Source of the DNA: Myrica gale
Taxonomy: Eukaryota > Streptophyta > Magnoliopsida > Fagales > Myricaceae
Assembly: GCA_963930655.1 (NCBI GenBank)
Contig: OZ005613.1
Location: 12,098,501 to 12,162,500 of the forward strand
Length of the DNA stretch: 64,000 nucleotides
Direction of reading: 5' to 3'
Notes under the pieces: model-generated
What the model was told of the DNA's origin: nothing
Databases searched by the model: none
What the model saw: the letters and a program-made list of their open reading frames with translations, nothing else
Made by a program: the position numbers and the translations under genes
In this document: piece by piece, positions 1-11,683 of the stretch
Position numbering within the stretch: position 1 is the stretch's first letter
Layout: every line of letters begins with the position of its first letter

Positions 1-640
1 AAAATCATGAACTTTGATGAGTTTTTGTGAGTTTAAATTTTTTGGTTGAGAATGACCTTTTAAATTGTCATTGGTAGCTAAGAGATTGGTACAAACCCAC
101 TCGATGAACTACTATCGTAATAGCGATAGACTCTTGAGTCCCCATTAGTCATCCTCTATACTATTTCATCGAGATTGTCATTTAAAACCCCAAATTGTTA
201 TTTTGGATGAGAAATGATTATTTGACTTCTATCCATGCATTCTCTTTTTGTTCGACAAAGGGAGAGATTTCTTACATGTCCATATGTTTGTATTCCCTTT
301 GATCATATGACGGATATTGGAAAAATGCATGTTTGGGAAAGCTATTGATAGATAATGCATGCACATATCTTAATTTTTAACAATTTTTGGTGATTCATCC
401 ATCTACAGTTTTATCCTTTGTCTTTTTTATATGACAAATGTGGAGAAATGTGTTAATTATTTTTTATGATTATATATTATCCTTCTGAATTGGATTATTA
501 ATATTGATTGTATTATTCTTTTATGAATCCAACGGCTACTAATGTTTTGTCTCAAAGTTTCAAATAATTGTCCATTGCAAAAGATATGGTGAGTCATCTT
601 AAAACTATCAATTTATTGTCATCATAAAAAAAAGGGAGAC
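1..640 (+). mobile_element. 3' internal non-coding tail of a forward Sirevirus (Copia), cut by the window edge
   Basis: No meaningful ORF is present. The stretch ends in a purine-rich run (A-rich then GGGAGAC, 625-640) placed directly before an LTR beginning TGTTGGCTTTT. The other Sirevirus in this window has the same arrangement in the opposite orientation at 25614-25627, where a polypurine tract abuts its 3' LTR. The position and the polypurine tract make this the non-coding part between the last gene and the 3' LTR. The coding part lies outside the window to the left. Confidence 0.6.
625..640 (+). other. Polypurine tract of the forward Sirevirus
   Basis: An A-run followed by GGGAGAC ends one base before the LTR start TGTTGG. 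In Copia elements this tract primes plus-strand DNA synthesis. The equivalent tract of the minus-strand element (25614-25627) reads AAAAATGGGGAGAT before TGTTGGC. Confidence 0.6.
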
Positions 641-1897
641 TGTTGGCTTTTGTGCACAATTGATATTTTAATAATTTCAATAAATGAATTAAGTTTACAA
701 ATTGGACATCTTTAAAGACAAAGAAGTTGTCATCAAAGAGCCAAAGATAAGAAGATTGAAGATCTAGAAGATGCAAAGAGCTCAAAAGTGAAGATTCAAG
801 ACCTTAGGATATAACTTTGTAACTCTTAGTTTCACTTTTGACAATGATTTAAATCATACACATGCATATCTTTCAAAACGTGCATAAAACGTTTTACCTC
901 TTGCTTTGAAGATCAAAACATTTTAAATGATTTTAAAACACCTCAATCAAACTCTCAAACATTTTATATACTTATGAGAAGTTAGTCTTTAAAATTAGGT
1001 GTTTCAAAGTGGTCAAAAACGTAGTTTTTAATGAACCGGATCATGTGCATAAGTTGAGGAGGTCGACCGGCTGGTGAAGTGGTCGACTGGTATCCGACCG
1101 CTTAATATAGCGGTCGACCGGTTGTTTTTGAAAATATAGTCATTCTGATTTCTGTCATTATGACTGTTGAGTAACGGTAATTTTAAGCGGTCGACCGACT
1201 CATTTTAACAGACAACCCCCAACGGCTATAAACGACTAGTTTCTATTGTGGGCTATAAAAAGACCTTCCTAAAGTCTAAAAATAAGTTAGAACGACCACA
1301 TATCATATTACATATGTTGAGAAATAACTTTATCCTTTCTATTCCATATTTCTCATATCATTCACACAAATTACACTTTCTTATCCTTGTCATTGTGTGA
1401 ATTAAAGAGATAGAGCTTTTCATTTTCATATCCACTCTTTGAGATAGTTTATTCTTTTATCTTCTTACCCAAGAGAAGTGAATTCTTTAGAGAGGTTGTT
1501 CAATAAAGAAGAAGCTTATAAAGGGTATATCTCAAGCTTGCTTAGGTTGTGAGTGGTGCGCCCAAAAAACTACTTGAGTTATGAGTGTTGAGATCGGGAA
1601 AACAAATATGGTTCTTTAGCACCCGGAAGCTAGAACGTACGCTATTTGGAAGATAGTGGGAAAACCTCAAGGCTCGGTAAATGAGCTAAGGGGTGGATGT
1701 AGGCAAGTTTGCCGAACCACCTAAAAATCTCGTCTTTAACCATACTCTTTACAGTTAGCACTTATTTAGACTTGTTGCATCTATATACTTGTACTAAACT
1801 AGTCTTTACTTTGCAAACAGGATATTGGGGGTTAAAAGCAAAAAAGTTTGGAAACGTAATTCACCCCTCTTGGGTTGCCTTAATCCTAGGACTTACA
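641..1897 (+). repeat. 3' LTR of a forward Sirevirus-type Copia element
   Basis: The LTR starts TGTTGGCTTTT after a polypurine tract. It ends near CTTACA at 1897, after a CCTCTTGGGTTGCCTTAAT block also found at the end of the 24366-25613 LTR on the other strand. Length is about 1257 bp against 1248 bp for that LTR. The two are the same family but clearly diverged. It holds CGGTCGACCG palindromes at 1111-1120 and 1188-1197 and a TATA-like CTATAAAAAG at 1253-1262. The next base begins LINE coding sequence, so the element sits inside a LINE. The left copy of the target duplication is outside the window. Confidence 0.8.
1060..1262 (+). promoter_or_regulatory. LTR U3 promoter: CGGTCGACCG palindromes followed by TATA box
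   Basis: Several exact or degenerate copies of CGGTCGACCG (exact at 1111-1120 and 1188-1197, variants near 1062, 1081 and 1095) precede the TATA-like CTATAAAAAG at 1253. The last palindrome ends 56 bp before the TATA. Spacing and order match those in the LTRs at 24366-25613 and 32442-33652. This is inferred to be the element's promoter/enhancer; no transcript was seen. Confidence 0.5.
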
Positions 1898-4086
1898 AGT
1901 TATTCCCCAGAGCTACTGTCCAACACTTAACCCGCTTAGCATCAGACCATGTGCCCATCATGCTGGATGTTATGGTCGATAAAGATAGAAATCCAAGACT
2001 TTTTTTTTTGCGCCTGAATGCATGAAAGAGAAGAAATTGATTAAGCATATTAAGGGTTATTTTAAAACAATGTTCTCTGGCATCCAACTCAAATTTCTTC
2101 CCCATATGGACAACCTTATTCCTAAGGTCATTATAGCAGCTAACAACCAATGGTTATGCCGAATACCTAACCATGCTGAGATATGAGAGGCTGTCAAAGG
2201 GATTGGAGGCGAAAAAGCTCTCGGGCTTGATGGCATTACGACCATTTTGTATCAACGATATTGGCCGATAGTGAGCGTGAAAGTGATTAATATGGTGCAA
2301 TTTGTTTTCTTAATGGGCTATCTGTTGCGACAGATGAACCATTCTTTCATTACTAAAATACCTAAGTTAGAATCTCTGAAGCAAATTAAGCAATATAGGC
2401 CGATTAGTCTCTATAATGTGTGTTACAAGATTATATCGAAGATTTTGAAGGCCAAATTACGAGCTGTGATTCATAAACTGGTCTCCAAAGATCATAACAC
2501 TTTTGCCACACATCATCAAATCCAGGATAATCTAATTTTAGTGCATGAGGTAATGCACACTCTTAAGAGGAAGACTGACAGAGGTGGGCTCTTATCGGTG
2601 AAAGTAGACGTAGAAAAGGCGAATGACAAAGTTAACTGGAGTTTCCTCATGGCAGTGCTGAAAAAATTCAGCTTCTGCCAAAAGTGGCAACATTGGATTT
2701 CTCAATGCATTTGCACTGTCTCATACTCAATCCTCCTCAATGGATCCCCTTTTGGTTCAAAGAAGTTGCTTCATGTTCCATTCATGGAGTGCAGATAGCC
2801 CGAAATGCACCACCCATTACTCATTTTTTATTTGCTGACGACCATCATTTTTTTGTACAGCAAATCCAAGGGAGGTTTGGTAGCTGAGAAAATGCCTACA
2901 ACTCTTCGCAGATTAGTTAGGGTGGGTAAATAATCCTAATAAATGTGGCTGGTATATTGTGCGTGCAACTATCGACAAAAGGAGGCTCCTACCTCGGTGT
3001 CCCCTTAACAATCCCTCAATCCAAAACTCAAGCATGTAGACTAAATCATGAGAAAATTAATAATCGCTTGGCTGGATGGAAGGCTCGTTCCCTCTCATAG
3101 GTTGGGCGAAAAGTACTGATTCAATCAGTTGCATTGACGCTCCCGTCTTATTTCATGTCAGTTTTCTCTTGCTAAGGAGAGTGATTAGGAATATTGATAC
3201 TCACCTTACAAACTTATGGTGAGGCTTTGATGGTGTTAATAAACATTTTCATTTGAAGTCTTAGGCAAGCATATGCGAACTGAAGGAATGTGGTGGATTG
3301 AGCGTGATGCATACAGAGGATACTAATCGAGCCATGGTAGCAAACTGGGATGATAGATGGTGAGGAAAAAAGACTGCCCAAGGGTAAAGGTGTTTGAAGC
3401 AAAGTATTGTAGAAGGACCCATTTCCTAAATTCTCAGGAGCCCCACGACGCTACATGGATTTGGAAAAGCATCATATAGACCCGGGATATTGTCTCTACT
3501 GGTTCTTGTTGGAACATCAGAGGAGGTGTGGGCATTAATATCTGGACTGATCTGTGGGTGCCTGAACATTTGAATAATGCTAGTGACCTTATACATGTGC
3601 ACACACACAACTAGAAAGCAAAGCTTATTCGGGACCTATTTAAGCCCCAATCAACGGAGGAAATACTAAATATAAGACTACCAACAACAAGCCAACCCGA
3701 TATTCCAAGATGGCTTCTCAACCGCTAAGGTGTGTTCTCTGTTAAGAATGCATTTTGGTATGATCAAAAGTAGAAGTTTGTAATCTCAATGGAACTCTCG
3801 ACCAATGACTGGAAATTTTTTTGGAAATCAAATATGCAAAACAGGCGGAAACTCCTCCTCTGGAAGATGGCGGTGAATGCTCTCCCCCTTCGTTAATATA
3901 GCAGCAGCTCTCCTCATTCGCATTTGGCACCACCAATCTGTCCAGTATGCCAGATAAATACAGAAACTCTGAAGCATATGTTTTTGGGTTGCTTGACTAG
4001 CTCATCTATATGGAGAAGTGGCCCCTATCCCTTCCTCTCTTCAAGTTTTGCGGATCAACCAATACAATTATGGATCAAGGGATTAA
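1898..4086 (+). pseudogene. L1-type LINE ORF2 relic, 5' cut by the Sirevirus (endonuclease end, RT, zf-RVT)
   Basis: Codes for the end of an apurinic endonuclease domain (ATVQHLTRLASDH, with the typical SDH motif, about 1915-1960), then a reverse transcriptase fragment at 2247-2798 (QYRPISLYNVCYKIISKIL, later VSYSILLNGSPFG). FADD appears near 2832 in another frame. A zinc-binding zf-RVT segment (CPVCQINTETLKHMFLGC) lies at 3930-4000. Stops and frameshifts abound, so nothing functional is encoded. The same LINE resumes at 15051 with the linker and RNase H region, so the block 4087-15050 is an insertion into this LINE. It is homologous to, but not the same copy as, the LINEs at 33-38 kb and 42-47 kb. 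Confidence 0.8.
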
Positions 4087-4596
4087 GATTCCATCCCGAC
4101 ACTTAATTTTTAGATATGTGTAGATGGAACGTCTTGATGAGCTGCAACAAATCTGAGGCTCATGAGGGCACCACGCCAATTAATAAAGGTCTGGGCGCAT
4201 GGCTCGGCTCAGCTCCTCACTATTTTGGCTTGTCGTGCCTTCACCCAATAGTATCGATTGGACCTATAAAATTAAGCGAGCAAATAGGTCCGACCGGAAC
4301 GACAAAAAAAAGATGCACCTCATTACATCTCCCCCAAAACATCCCAAATTAAAATAATCCCCAAATCTTCGTCATGTTTCCCAAATCTCTACGAATCCAT
4401 CTTCCCAAATCACCCAAGCCTCGCCCAAATCCCAAGAATCCCTCTCCTAGTTTTAGGTTACACCTATTCCTAGTGGGTCAGACCTCTTTTCTCAGAAGGT
4501 TGAGACACGTGAGGAACTTTGTTGGGTTTTTCACTGTAAGTTATTTTTTGTTTGGGCATTCAAGGTTTTTGTTTATGTTGTGTGAAGGAATTTTCT
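4087..4596 (+). repeat. Left terminal inverted repeat of the nested long-TIR element
   Basis: Inverted partner of 14556-15050, with similarity running from GATTCCATCCCGACACTTAA to GTGTGAAGGAATTT. It includes a short ORF (4374-4613) that is also open in the other TIR (14513-14761, minus), with shared words such as PRPNP and VRNFV, followed by a CTGTAAG-like splice donor. The TIR may therefore carry a promoter and first exon, as in many MULEs. That last point is inference. Confidence 0.75.
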
Positions 4597-5932
4597 ATGA
4601 CTCTTTAGTGTAATGAAATCTCAGCACCACATGTATTTGGGCTTGAATTTTTTTCATAAGTTTGGTTCTATGACTCTTTAGTGTAATGAAATCTTTCTTC
4701 TCTTCCGTTTAGGCCATTCTTATTTTGTTCTAATGTTTCCATATGTTGAGAGAGTATTAGTGAGCAATTCGTCCATGTTTAGATGTGAAAGTATGCGGGT
4801 AGGAAAATGTAGACAAGAATCGGTTGTTTGATTTGTTTGGTTATGGGTGTTTCAAATAAATAGATAAAATTATTTAAACTCGTGTTTTTTTTATTTTAAA
4901 TTCAAATTATTTTCTTCAAATTATAAAATTGATGTTTATCTCATTTGACATAGTGGAACCCTTATCTTTGACATAGTCAAATTCTTTTAAAAATTGAAAC
5001 TATATTCATCTATTTAAAGTTTAAAAAGGAGATGGATTTAAAATTCAAAACATTAGTGAGAGTAGGATACGGTAGAGAATTTGTTATTATCTAACTTCTG
5101 GTTGACATTATCTTCAGACTCATATAGATTGACAAGCTAGGGTATTCTTCCCACGGGCTGCTAGAATTTTATATTCTGGTCTAACTAGCCTTTTAAAAAG
5201 GTATTTTTTTCACTCTATAGCAAACATGTTATTAGTTCTATTTGCAGTTTGAAGTAATGATCCGATTCATGTAACATTAATTTTTAAATAAATTTGTTTA
5301 TTTATTGTTAGAATTGTATGTCTCCATACAACCTGCTATGGAACTATCACTACATGTGAATTTTTTCCCCCTGGACCCCTACATAGGGACTTAATTATCA
5401 TTTTCAGAGTATTGTTCATGCTATGTCTAGAGGAACGTATAAGACAATGAAAGATGGTAAGAATCAACTTTTTCATGTTTTCTACAGTTAGGGTTCAAAA
5501 TGTCTCCCAGAAAAAGTGAAAAGGAGCTTAGCGTGTAATGTATAATGTGTGCAGCTAAAATAATTAAAGTAAGGGTATCCTAGGACTGAGAATCTTGATG
5601 GATACCAGGAGTCCAAATTGGAGAGGGTATGTGATGTTGGTTTCCTAATAGAATCTGGGGATTGTGTTGTATATGATGCCAGAACAAAAAGCATGGTTAC
5701 AGTAAAAGCTTTAACTATAAAGACACAACTAAAACTTCTACATTTGTTGTAACTTTATAAATCACAATGCAGGAGAAAAGAATGATTGAGCATGTTTGTT
5801 TCAAGTTATATGATGATTCTTTTTTCATTTTCAGTCAATATAACACTTTTTTGCTTTCATATTTTTGTAAGGCAGGTGAACATTCTTTGAAGTTTGTATC
5901 TATATTTTTTGCATGTGTTTCAGTTAGTACTT
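4597..5932. other. Interior of long-TIR element, no gene recognised
   Basis: AT-rich sequence between the left TIR and the Transposase_32-like ORF. No ORF with recognisable similarity was seen. A T-rich run and TTCAG/TTTCAG words near 5820-5932 could be the 3' end of an intron leading into the ORF that starts at 5933. Confidence 0.4.
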
Positions 5933-6105
5933 ATGGTTAGGATCAAGAATCCTGCAAAAAAGGGGAAAGAAAAGACCGAAACATCGAGACAGAGAAAGGA
6001 ACTTCAAGAAATTGATAACTCCTCAAACTTTCGAGATGATGAATGTGTGTCTATGTATGAGTATGACTTTTCAAGAAGGAAGGTGATAAGGAGAAGAAAT
6101 ATTAA

Positions 6106-6489
6106 AGGTTAAAGACACTTTGCACCCTCTAACTATGAAGCTCTTGACAGTTTACACCCCAATCTATTATTTTTGTCACATTGCACCCACCAACTCTTGA
6201 TTTTAGACACTTTGCACCATCCCTTAAAATTTTTCGTTTAATTTGGATGAAAAAAGATTTTTTAAAATGTGAAATGAAAATTTTATCCTCTTATTGTTTT
6301 TCGCAATGACCATTTTATATGGGTACAATTATAATTTAAAAGACCAATTAATAAATTTCCGTCCAAATGGACGAAAAATTTTAACGGGGGGTGCAATGTC
6401 TGAAACCAATAGTTGGTGGGTGCAATATGACAAAAATAATAGATCGGGTGCAAAGTACAAAGTTAGAGGGTGCAAAGTGTACTTATCCT
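6106..6489. mobile_element. Foldback MITE (384 bp) with 9-bp target duplication AAATATTAA
   Basis: Terminal inverted repeats begin AGGTTAAAGACACTTTGCAC on the left and AGGATAAGTACACTTTGCAC on the right (reverse complement), followed by CCCTCTAACT in both. The element is flanked by AAATATTAA at 6097-6105 and 6490-6498. A 9-bp duplication fits the Mutator superfamily. It sits in codons of the Transposase_32-like gene. A diverged relative with the same style of repeats (CTTTGCAC..., CCCTCTAACTAC) lies at 57776-58138. Confidence 0.85.
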
Positions 6490-7115
6490 AAATATTAATG
6501 TAGATGATTTGAATGAGTTTGAGATTGTTGAGCATTTTGAATAGGGATAATGAATAGGGATAAATGTCATTTTGGTCCCTGTGTTTTTCGTGAAAATCAA
6601 ATTAGTCCCTTACAATTTTTTTCATCAACGTCGTATTCCTATGGTTATCGTCAACCTGGTTCGCCACGTCAACTGCCTTGCCACCTCAACACACCACGTC
6701 AGAACGAAATTGCACCAATTGAAAGGTTGAAAACGACGCCACTTGCATGCTTACAGGAATAAAGGACAAAACGACAAAATAATATGAAGGAAGTAACAAA
6801 GGAAATGGCGTCAATTGAAATGATGAAAACGTCAAAAATGCTTACATGAAAAAGGACAAAACGACAAAACAAGGGCTGAATAAAGTAATAAATGGTGCCA
6901 AATGAATTCCAGAAAATGACGCAGTTTGCATGCTTACAGGAATAAAATGTTACAAAAGTCTGAACAAGAGCTTAAGGAACTAAACTTCAATGGTATAACC
7001 CCCTAACATTCCCAAACATTCTCGAGCCCTAGCAAAATCCCCAAACACCAAAATCTTCCAGATATTCGAACCCTAACTAATCTACCTGGTAAAGAAATTT
7101 GTTATGAGTGAGAGG

Positions 7116-9296
7116 CACTACAAGAAATCTTGGTTCTGGCAACGAGATTTTTAGCAACATCTCAAATCGCGTCGCCTTTTCACCAGCACTAGAGACGTTA
7201 AAGAAAAGTTTGTCTCAATCGAGTTTATGTGGACCCACATGGTAGGCAATACCCCAAAATTATGCGCTATGCACAGGTCAAAAGTATTTTGTACTTAAAA
7301 AAGAACAATATGTTTGAGAGCGACAAAGTGCTCCGTTTTCATAGACGTGTCGTACACTAGGTGGCATGAATTGCCACTCACGCGAAAATTGAAGGCTTTA
7401 ACCAATGAACCAAAATTGAAGCCTTGTTAGAGTCTCTATCTTTTCCCTGCTCTGTTACTAGACCGCACTCAAAACTCAAACTCAAGCCTGGAATCCGCTG
7501 AACCCACTGCTACCAGAGGACACACGAGGCAAAGCCGTGGGCGGTGAGGCATTCTTCCGATCTGCCTTGCCAGCCTGTGATGGTTATGACGAGGGTCAGG
7601 CGATTCTGCAGAGCGGCAGCGTTGTCGATGGTGAACTTCATGGGGAAATCCCACTTGGGGTTTGGCCCGCAGTCTTTGTCAACTGGTGTCTGCTGCTTGG
7701 AGGATTTGAGGTTTTGGTCGCCGTCGATTTTAATGAGGACGTAGACGTCCATCTTGGATATAAGATTCACATCCTTCAGATCCTTGACCGACTTGATTAC
7801 GAGGTCAAAAGCCAAAAATTCAAACTGTAGATTTCTGTTCGAATTCGAAGAGAAAGGTCTTCTGTTTGTTTGGGTGTTTCTCTCTCTCTCTCTCTTTCTT
7901 TTCTCTGCCTACTTGTTTTTACTCTTGTGTGGCTCTTCTTTCTTTCTCTATCAGAACTTAATGAATGATCCATTTTTATGCATCTTTGCCTAGCTCTCTG
8001 CATTCTCTGTGAGTATTTTGTGGCGCGTGATAGGTCCTCTGCATATGAATGAAAGGTTAGTTTGTTCACACACGTTCTATTTTGCTTAATGTCGTATGCT
8101 TCTACCTACTGATCTGTACCCAAAATCATGTAGGTGTGCATTTGACTTTTGGGTGTGTGTTTGATCTAGGTGTGCATTTGATTTTTGCAGTTGAAGGGTA
8201 TTGGTCTTCTCTCTCTCTGTTGGTAAAACGCAGGGCCGACCTTAATCAGAAAGCAATCGGCAAAGGGAAGTTTCTAATGACATATCTCTCTGAATGCTTT
8301 ATTCCCTTTGAGTGTTGTTATTCTGTACAAGAAACAATGCATCTCACTACTCTGCTGTAACCGGTATAGATAAACGACCAATGGAGCTGAAGTTCCTCAG
8401 AGCAATGAGAACAAAATGGTCTGGTTTTTTGATTGACCAATTTTGAACAATGAACTTAGAGAAGAACATAGAAAAGACCTTTCCTTGTTGGGTCTTTTCT
8501 TCAATTGGGATTGTTTTGGTGTTTATCTTGTAGAACAGATAACTAAGAGAAGCGTCCTTATTGTAAAACATTAAATTTTACCTTAGTGATGTGTTGATGC
8601 AGGAAATTGAAAGAATGTGGAAATGAAACATATTTTAGCTACTGCAACCAGAGTGGAAGAAGATGGAAAGGAGGCCAACAGAGTACGACTAATAGCTGGA
8701 ATTTTTTACGATACAGTTTTATTTTAGTTTCATCAAGACAACTCTTATGTAAAATGGTTCTTGTTATTGTAAAAGTATTTTTAGAGGATACAACATACAT
8801 CAAGTGTTATATATTCAATTCTTTACAGATGACAATTATATTGAATAAATGTTTGCTTTTTTATTGAATTTTCTGTTTATTTGTGGTCTTTATAAATTTT
8901 CACATAATATTGATGGTTATCCAGGAAAAAAATTATTTTAGTTGGTAATGTAATTAGCTAATAAACCCATTGAGTGGGCCACCATTAAGGGCAAGAATAA
9001 CGTCAGTAGACAAAAAGGAGCCACTAGCAACGACTTTTGTGGTAAACAAAAAAAGGGGCCACTAGCAACGACTTTTCTGTAGAAAAAAATGCCCCGCTAG
9101 CAACGAACTTTTGTGGTAGACAAAAAACGCTCCCTAGCAACGAAATTGCTTTTTCGTTGTCAAAGGTCATTGCGCACGAGGCAACCGCAGCGACCCGCTC
9201 GATGACCTCTTTTTGTTGCAATAGGTCTTTAGCAACCAATTAGCCAACTTTTGCCAACCATAATTGGCGCAGCTAGAGTCCAAATTTCTTGTAGTG
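7116..9296. mobile_element. CACTA element, 2.18 kb, TSD AGG, carrying a C2-domain gene fragment
   Basis: Terminal repeats are CACTACAAGAAAT on the left and ATTTCTTGTAGTG on the right, perfect inverse copies. The 3-bp duplication AGG is at 7113-7115 and 9297-9299. These are the defining marks of the CACTA (En/Spm) superfamily. No transposase is present, so it is non-autonomous. Subterminal repeats with the unit CTAGCAACGA recur at 9020-9150. A captured coding piece lies at 7580-7815. Confidence 0.9.
7580..7815 (-). pseudogene. Captured C2-domain gene fragment (SRC2-like)
   Basis: Reads LVIKSVKDLKDVNLISKMDV, then YVLIKIDGD, then TPVDKDCGPNPKWDFPMKFT and NRLTLVITI. This is the start of a C2 domain of the plant SRC2 type: first strand, the DLKDVN calcium-loop region, and the NPKW(D/N)F block. 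About 75 codons are present, against a full C2 domain of about 130, and the reading frame then runs into unrelated sequence. The expected start codon is TTG (7813-7815) in place of ATG, before AFDLVI. CT-rich sequence upstream (7875-7915) looks like a captured 5' leader. It lies inside the CACTA, so transposon capture is the simplest origin. Expression as a protein is unlikely. Confidence 0.7.
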
Positions 9297-9299
9297 AGG

Positions 9300-10040
9300 T
9301 TAGAAGGAATGTGCGAGATTGAAGTTAGAATAGTTACTGAACTCAAAAGATTTAACGATATCTGTTATCTCACCACCACATTTTCATCCTCTTGTTCTAC
9401 TATTAGTGCTTTCTATTTTGTCCTTTTGTTTGTTCCATTGCTTTTGTTTGTTGCATGCTTTAGCTTTTGTTCCTGTTCGTTGAGTACATTTAGTTTGACT
9501 AGTAAGTGTTGAATTTTCTACCCATATGTTGGTGAAGTGGTCTTGTGCTTTTGCTCTGTGTTTTGTTACTTTATAGTTGTGGGGTCTCTCCTGAAGTGAT
9601 TATAAAAGTGTTTGGGTCTGTTTCAAGTAGAGATTAATATAGTATTGTAAATGGCCTTACTAGTTACCCATTGTCCTCAGAATGGTCCCAGGTCTTTCTG
9701 CTTGTTTGTTTGTTTGTGTATAACTTTCGTTTGAGAAATTGGTTTGGTCTTGGATTTTTGCATGTGGGTGACAGAAACTATTACATGCATGTGGTACTAT
9801 AAGTCCGCAAACACCTACTGAAACTAATATATGTGTGTGGTACTATAAGTCTCATTTTTGCTACACGTCTATACCTACTGAGAAGAGGTGCATGCATATA
9901 AACATCAATAGTTGCATTTTTGTGCTGCACATCTATACCTTGATCTAAAAATGCATGTTTATTGTTTGTATGAAATAAATTATCTTGCATGTTTACTTGA
10001 TCTGAAATATATTTTTATTCTTTGTCTTCACTATGCAGAT
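9300..10040. other. MULE interior, 5' flank of the transposase relic
   Basis: No recognisable coding sequence. It holds a near-duplicate pair of about 45 bp around 9785-9800 and 9825-9845, each containing GGTACTATAAGTC. The stretch ends in CTATGCAG, a plausible acceptor just before the transposase ATG at 10041. Confidence 0.4.
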
Positions 10041-11683
10041 ATGAAAGTGAGAATCTTCGTCCATCATGGTGGTACTCTCGAGGGTTCACCAGTGACGTAC
10101 AATGGTGGTGAAACATATGACGCGGGGAGAGTTGATATAGAATTTCTAACTCTCGTCGACATTTGGGATCTTATGCATATACTGGGGTACACTAGAGAGC
10201 ACCAATATTGGTACCTGCTTGGCAACGAGAGCACACACTGACTTGAAGCGTGTTAGCAATAATGAAGAAATCAATGCTATCATATATGATGGAATCTAAA
10301 GCAGTCAAGGTCATCCACATATATGTAGAGCATTGGGTTGAGAATGTTGTTTTAGTTGACATCCCTTCACCTCCACTCACCCTGCCTCAATTTTCTAAAA
10401 ATGAAGAAGATGATATGGGAGCTGAAGTTGAAGATGAGTCGGTGTCATATTTAGAAGCTGGTATGGAAGAAGATTTAGAGGCTGGTATGGAGGCAAATGT
10501 TGAGGCTCGTATGGAGGCAGATTTAGAAGTAGAAGTAGAAGCTGGAGAGGGTGCAGCTAATGGAGATGAAAATATTGAGAAGCAACCTGCTGAGGACGCA
10601 GAAGTTGGAGCAGCTCCTAAGCCATGTGTCCTATCTGATTTCCTTGAAAAAGATGAGGATGATGAAGACATGTTTTGTACTCTTGATAACAATGTGGCAG
10701 ATGATGACTTTGGTAAATAGAATTGGTTTGGGGGGAGGAAACCGATGCAATAGATGGGGGAGTGATATTCGATCTGATGCAACTGGCAGTGATATACTGG
10801 AAAGCATGTCAGAGGGCGATGAAGAAGAAGGATGGGGGAGGCGTAGATATCCTGTGTTTCATGATAGCCATGATTTGAGGACCCATATTCACTTGCATGT
10901 GGGGCTGAAGTTTAGAGATCCCAAGCAATTCAAAAAAACACTTAAGACATATTCGATTCAGACGGGGTTTGTGTACAAGTTTGTGAAGAATGATAAGGTT
11001 AGGGTGCGAGCTGAGTGCAAGAGGGGGTGTGGATGGAAGATTTATGCTTCCTTCATGAACAGGAAGGAAGCATTTCAAAGCAAGACATTCAACTCGAGGC
11101 AACAATGTAGGAATCATTATTACAATAAGAGGGCAAATGTTGATTGGATTGCGCACCACTATCTGAATGACATAAGGGACAATCCAAACTGGTTATTTAC
11201 TTCAATGTTTGATCGTATTCGTAGAGATTTTAATGTTGAAGTCAAACAACAAACATGCTACTGTGCAAGGAGGAAGGCACTAAGTATTATAAATGGGAAG
11301 GATGCTGAACATTACCAACATAGTGTGGCTTATATGTTGAGGCGGTAATGATATGGAATCCTGGTAGCACAGTGATGCTTGTGAGAGAGGGACCACATTT
11401 CCAGAGGTTGTATGTTTGCATGGATGCCTGCAAGAGGGGATTTATTGTCGGGTGCATACCCATTATAGCAGTGTATAGATATCATTTGAAGGCTGGCTTT
11501 GTGGGATAATTGCTCGCGGCTGTTGGAAAAGATGCGAACGATGATATGTACCCAATAGCTTATGCAATCTGTGAAGCGGAATGCAAGGAGATATGGATGT
11601 GGTTTGTGACACTCTTACAACACGACATTGGTCGTATGATACATGTGGTTGGACTTTCATGTTTGACCGTCAAAAGGTAATCC
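10041..11683 (+). pseudogene. MuDR-type (MULE) transposase relic, 3'-truncated
   Basis: Begins MKVRIFVHHGGTLEGSPVTY and continues with an acidic repeat region (10400-10710, units like EAGMEADLEA). The MuDR DNA-binding/zinc region follows (FRDPKQFKKTLKTYSIQTGF, VRAECKRGCGWKIYASFMNR, DWIAHHYLNDIRDNPNW). The start of the MULE transposase core is at 11350-11683 (TVMLVREGPHF, VCMDACKRGF, LAAVGKDANDDMYPIAYAI). There are frame changes near 10240, 10550, 10720 and 11345 and stops in the core (for example at 11508). The later catalytic core and any SWIM zinc finger are absent. It cannot be active and is most likely the decayed transposase of the surrounding MULE. Confidence 0.8.

Noticed and set aside
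4374-4613. Stand-alone small protein gene in the left TIR
   Set aside because: The frame is shared with the inverted copy, basic and Pro/Ser-rich, and has no identifiable domain; it is kept only as a possible first exon of the element.
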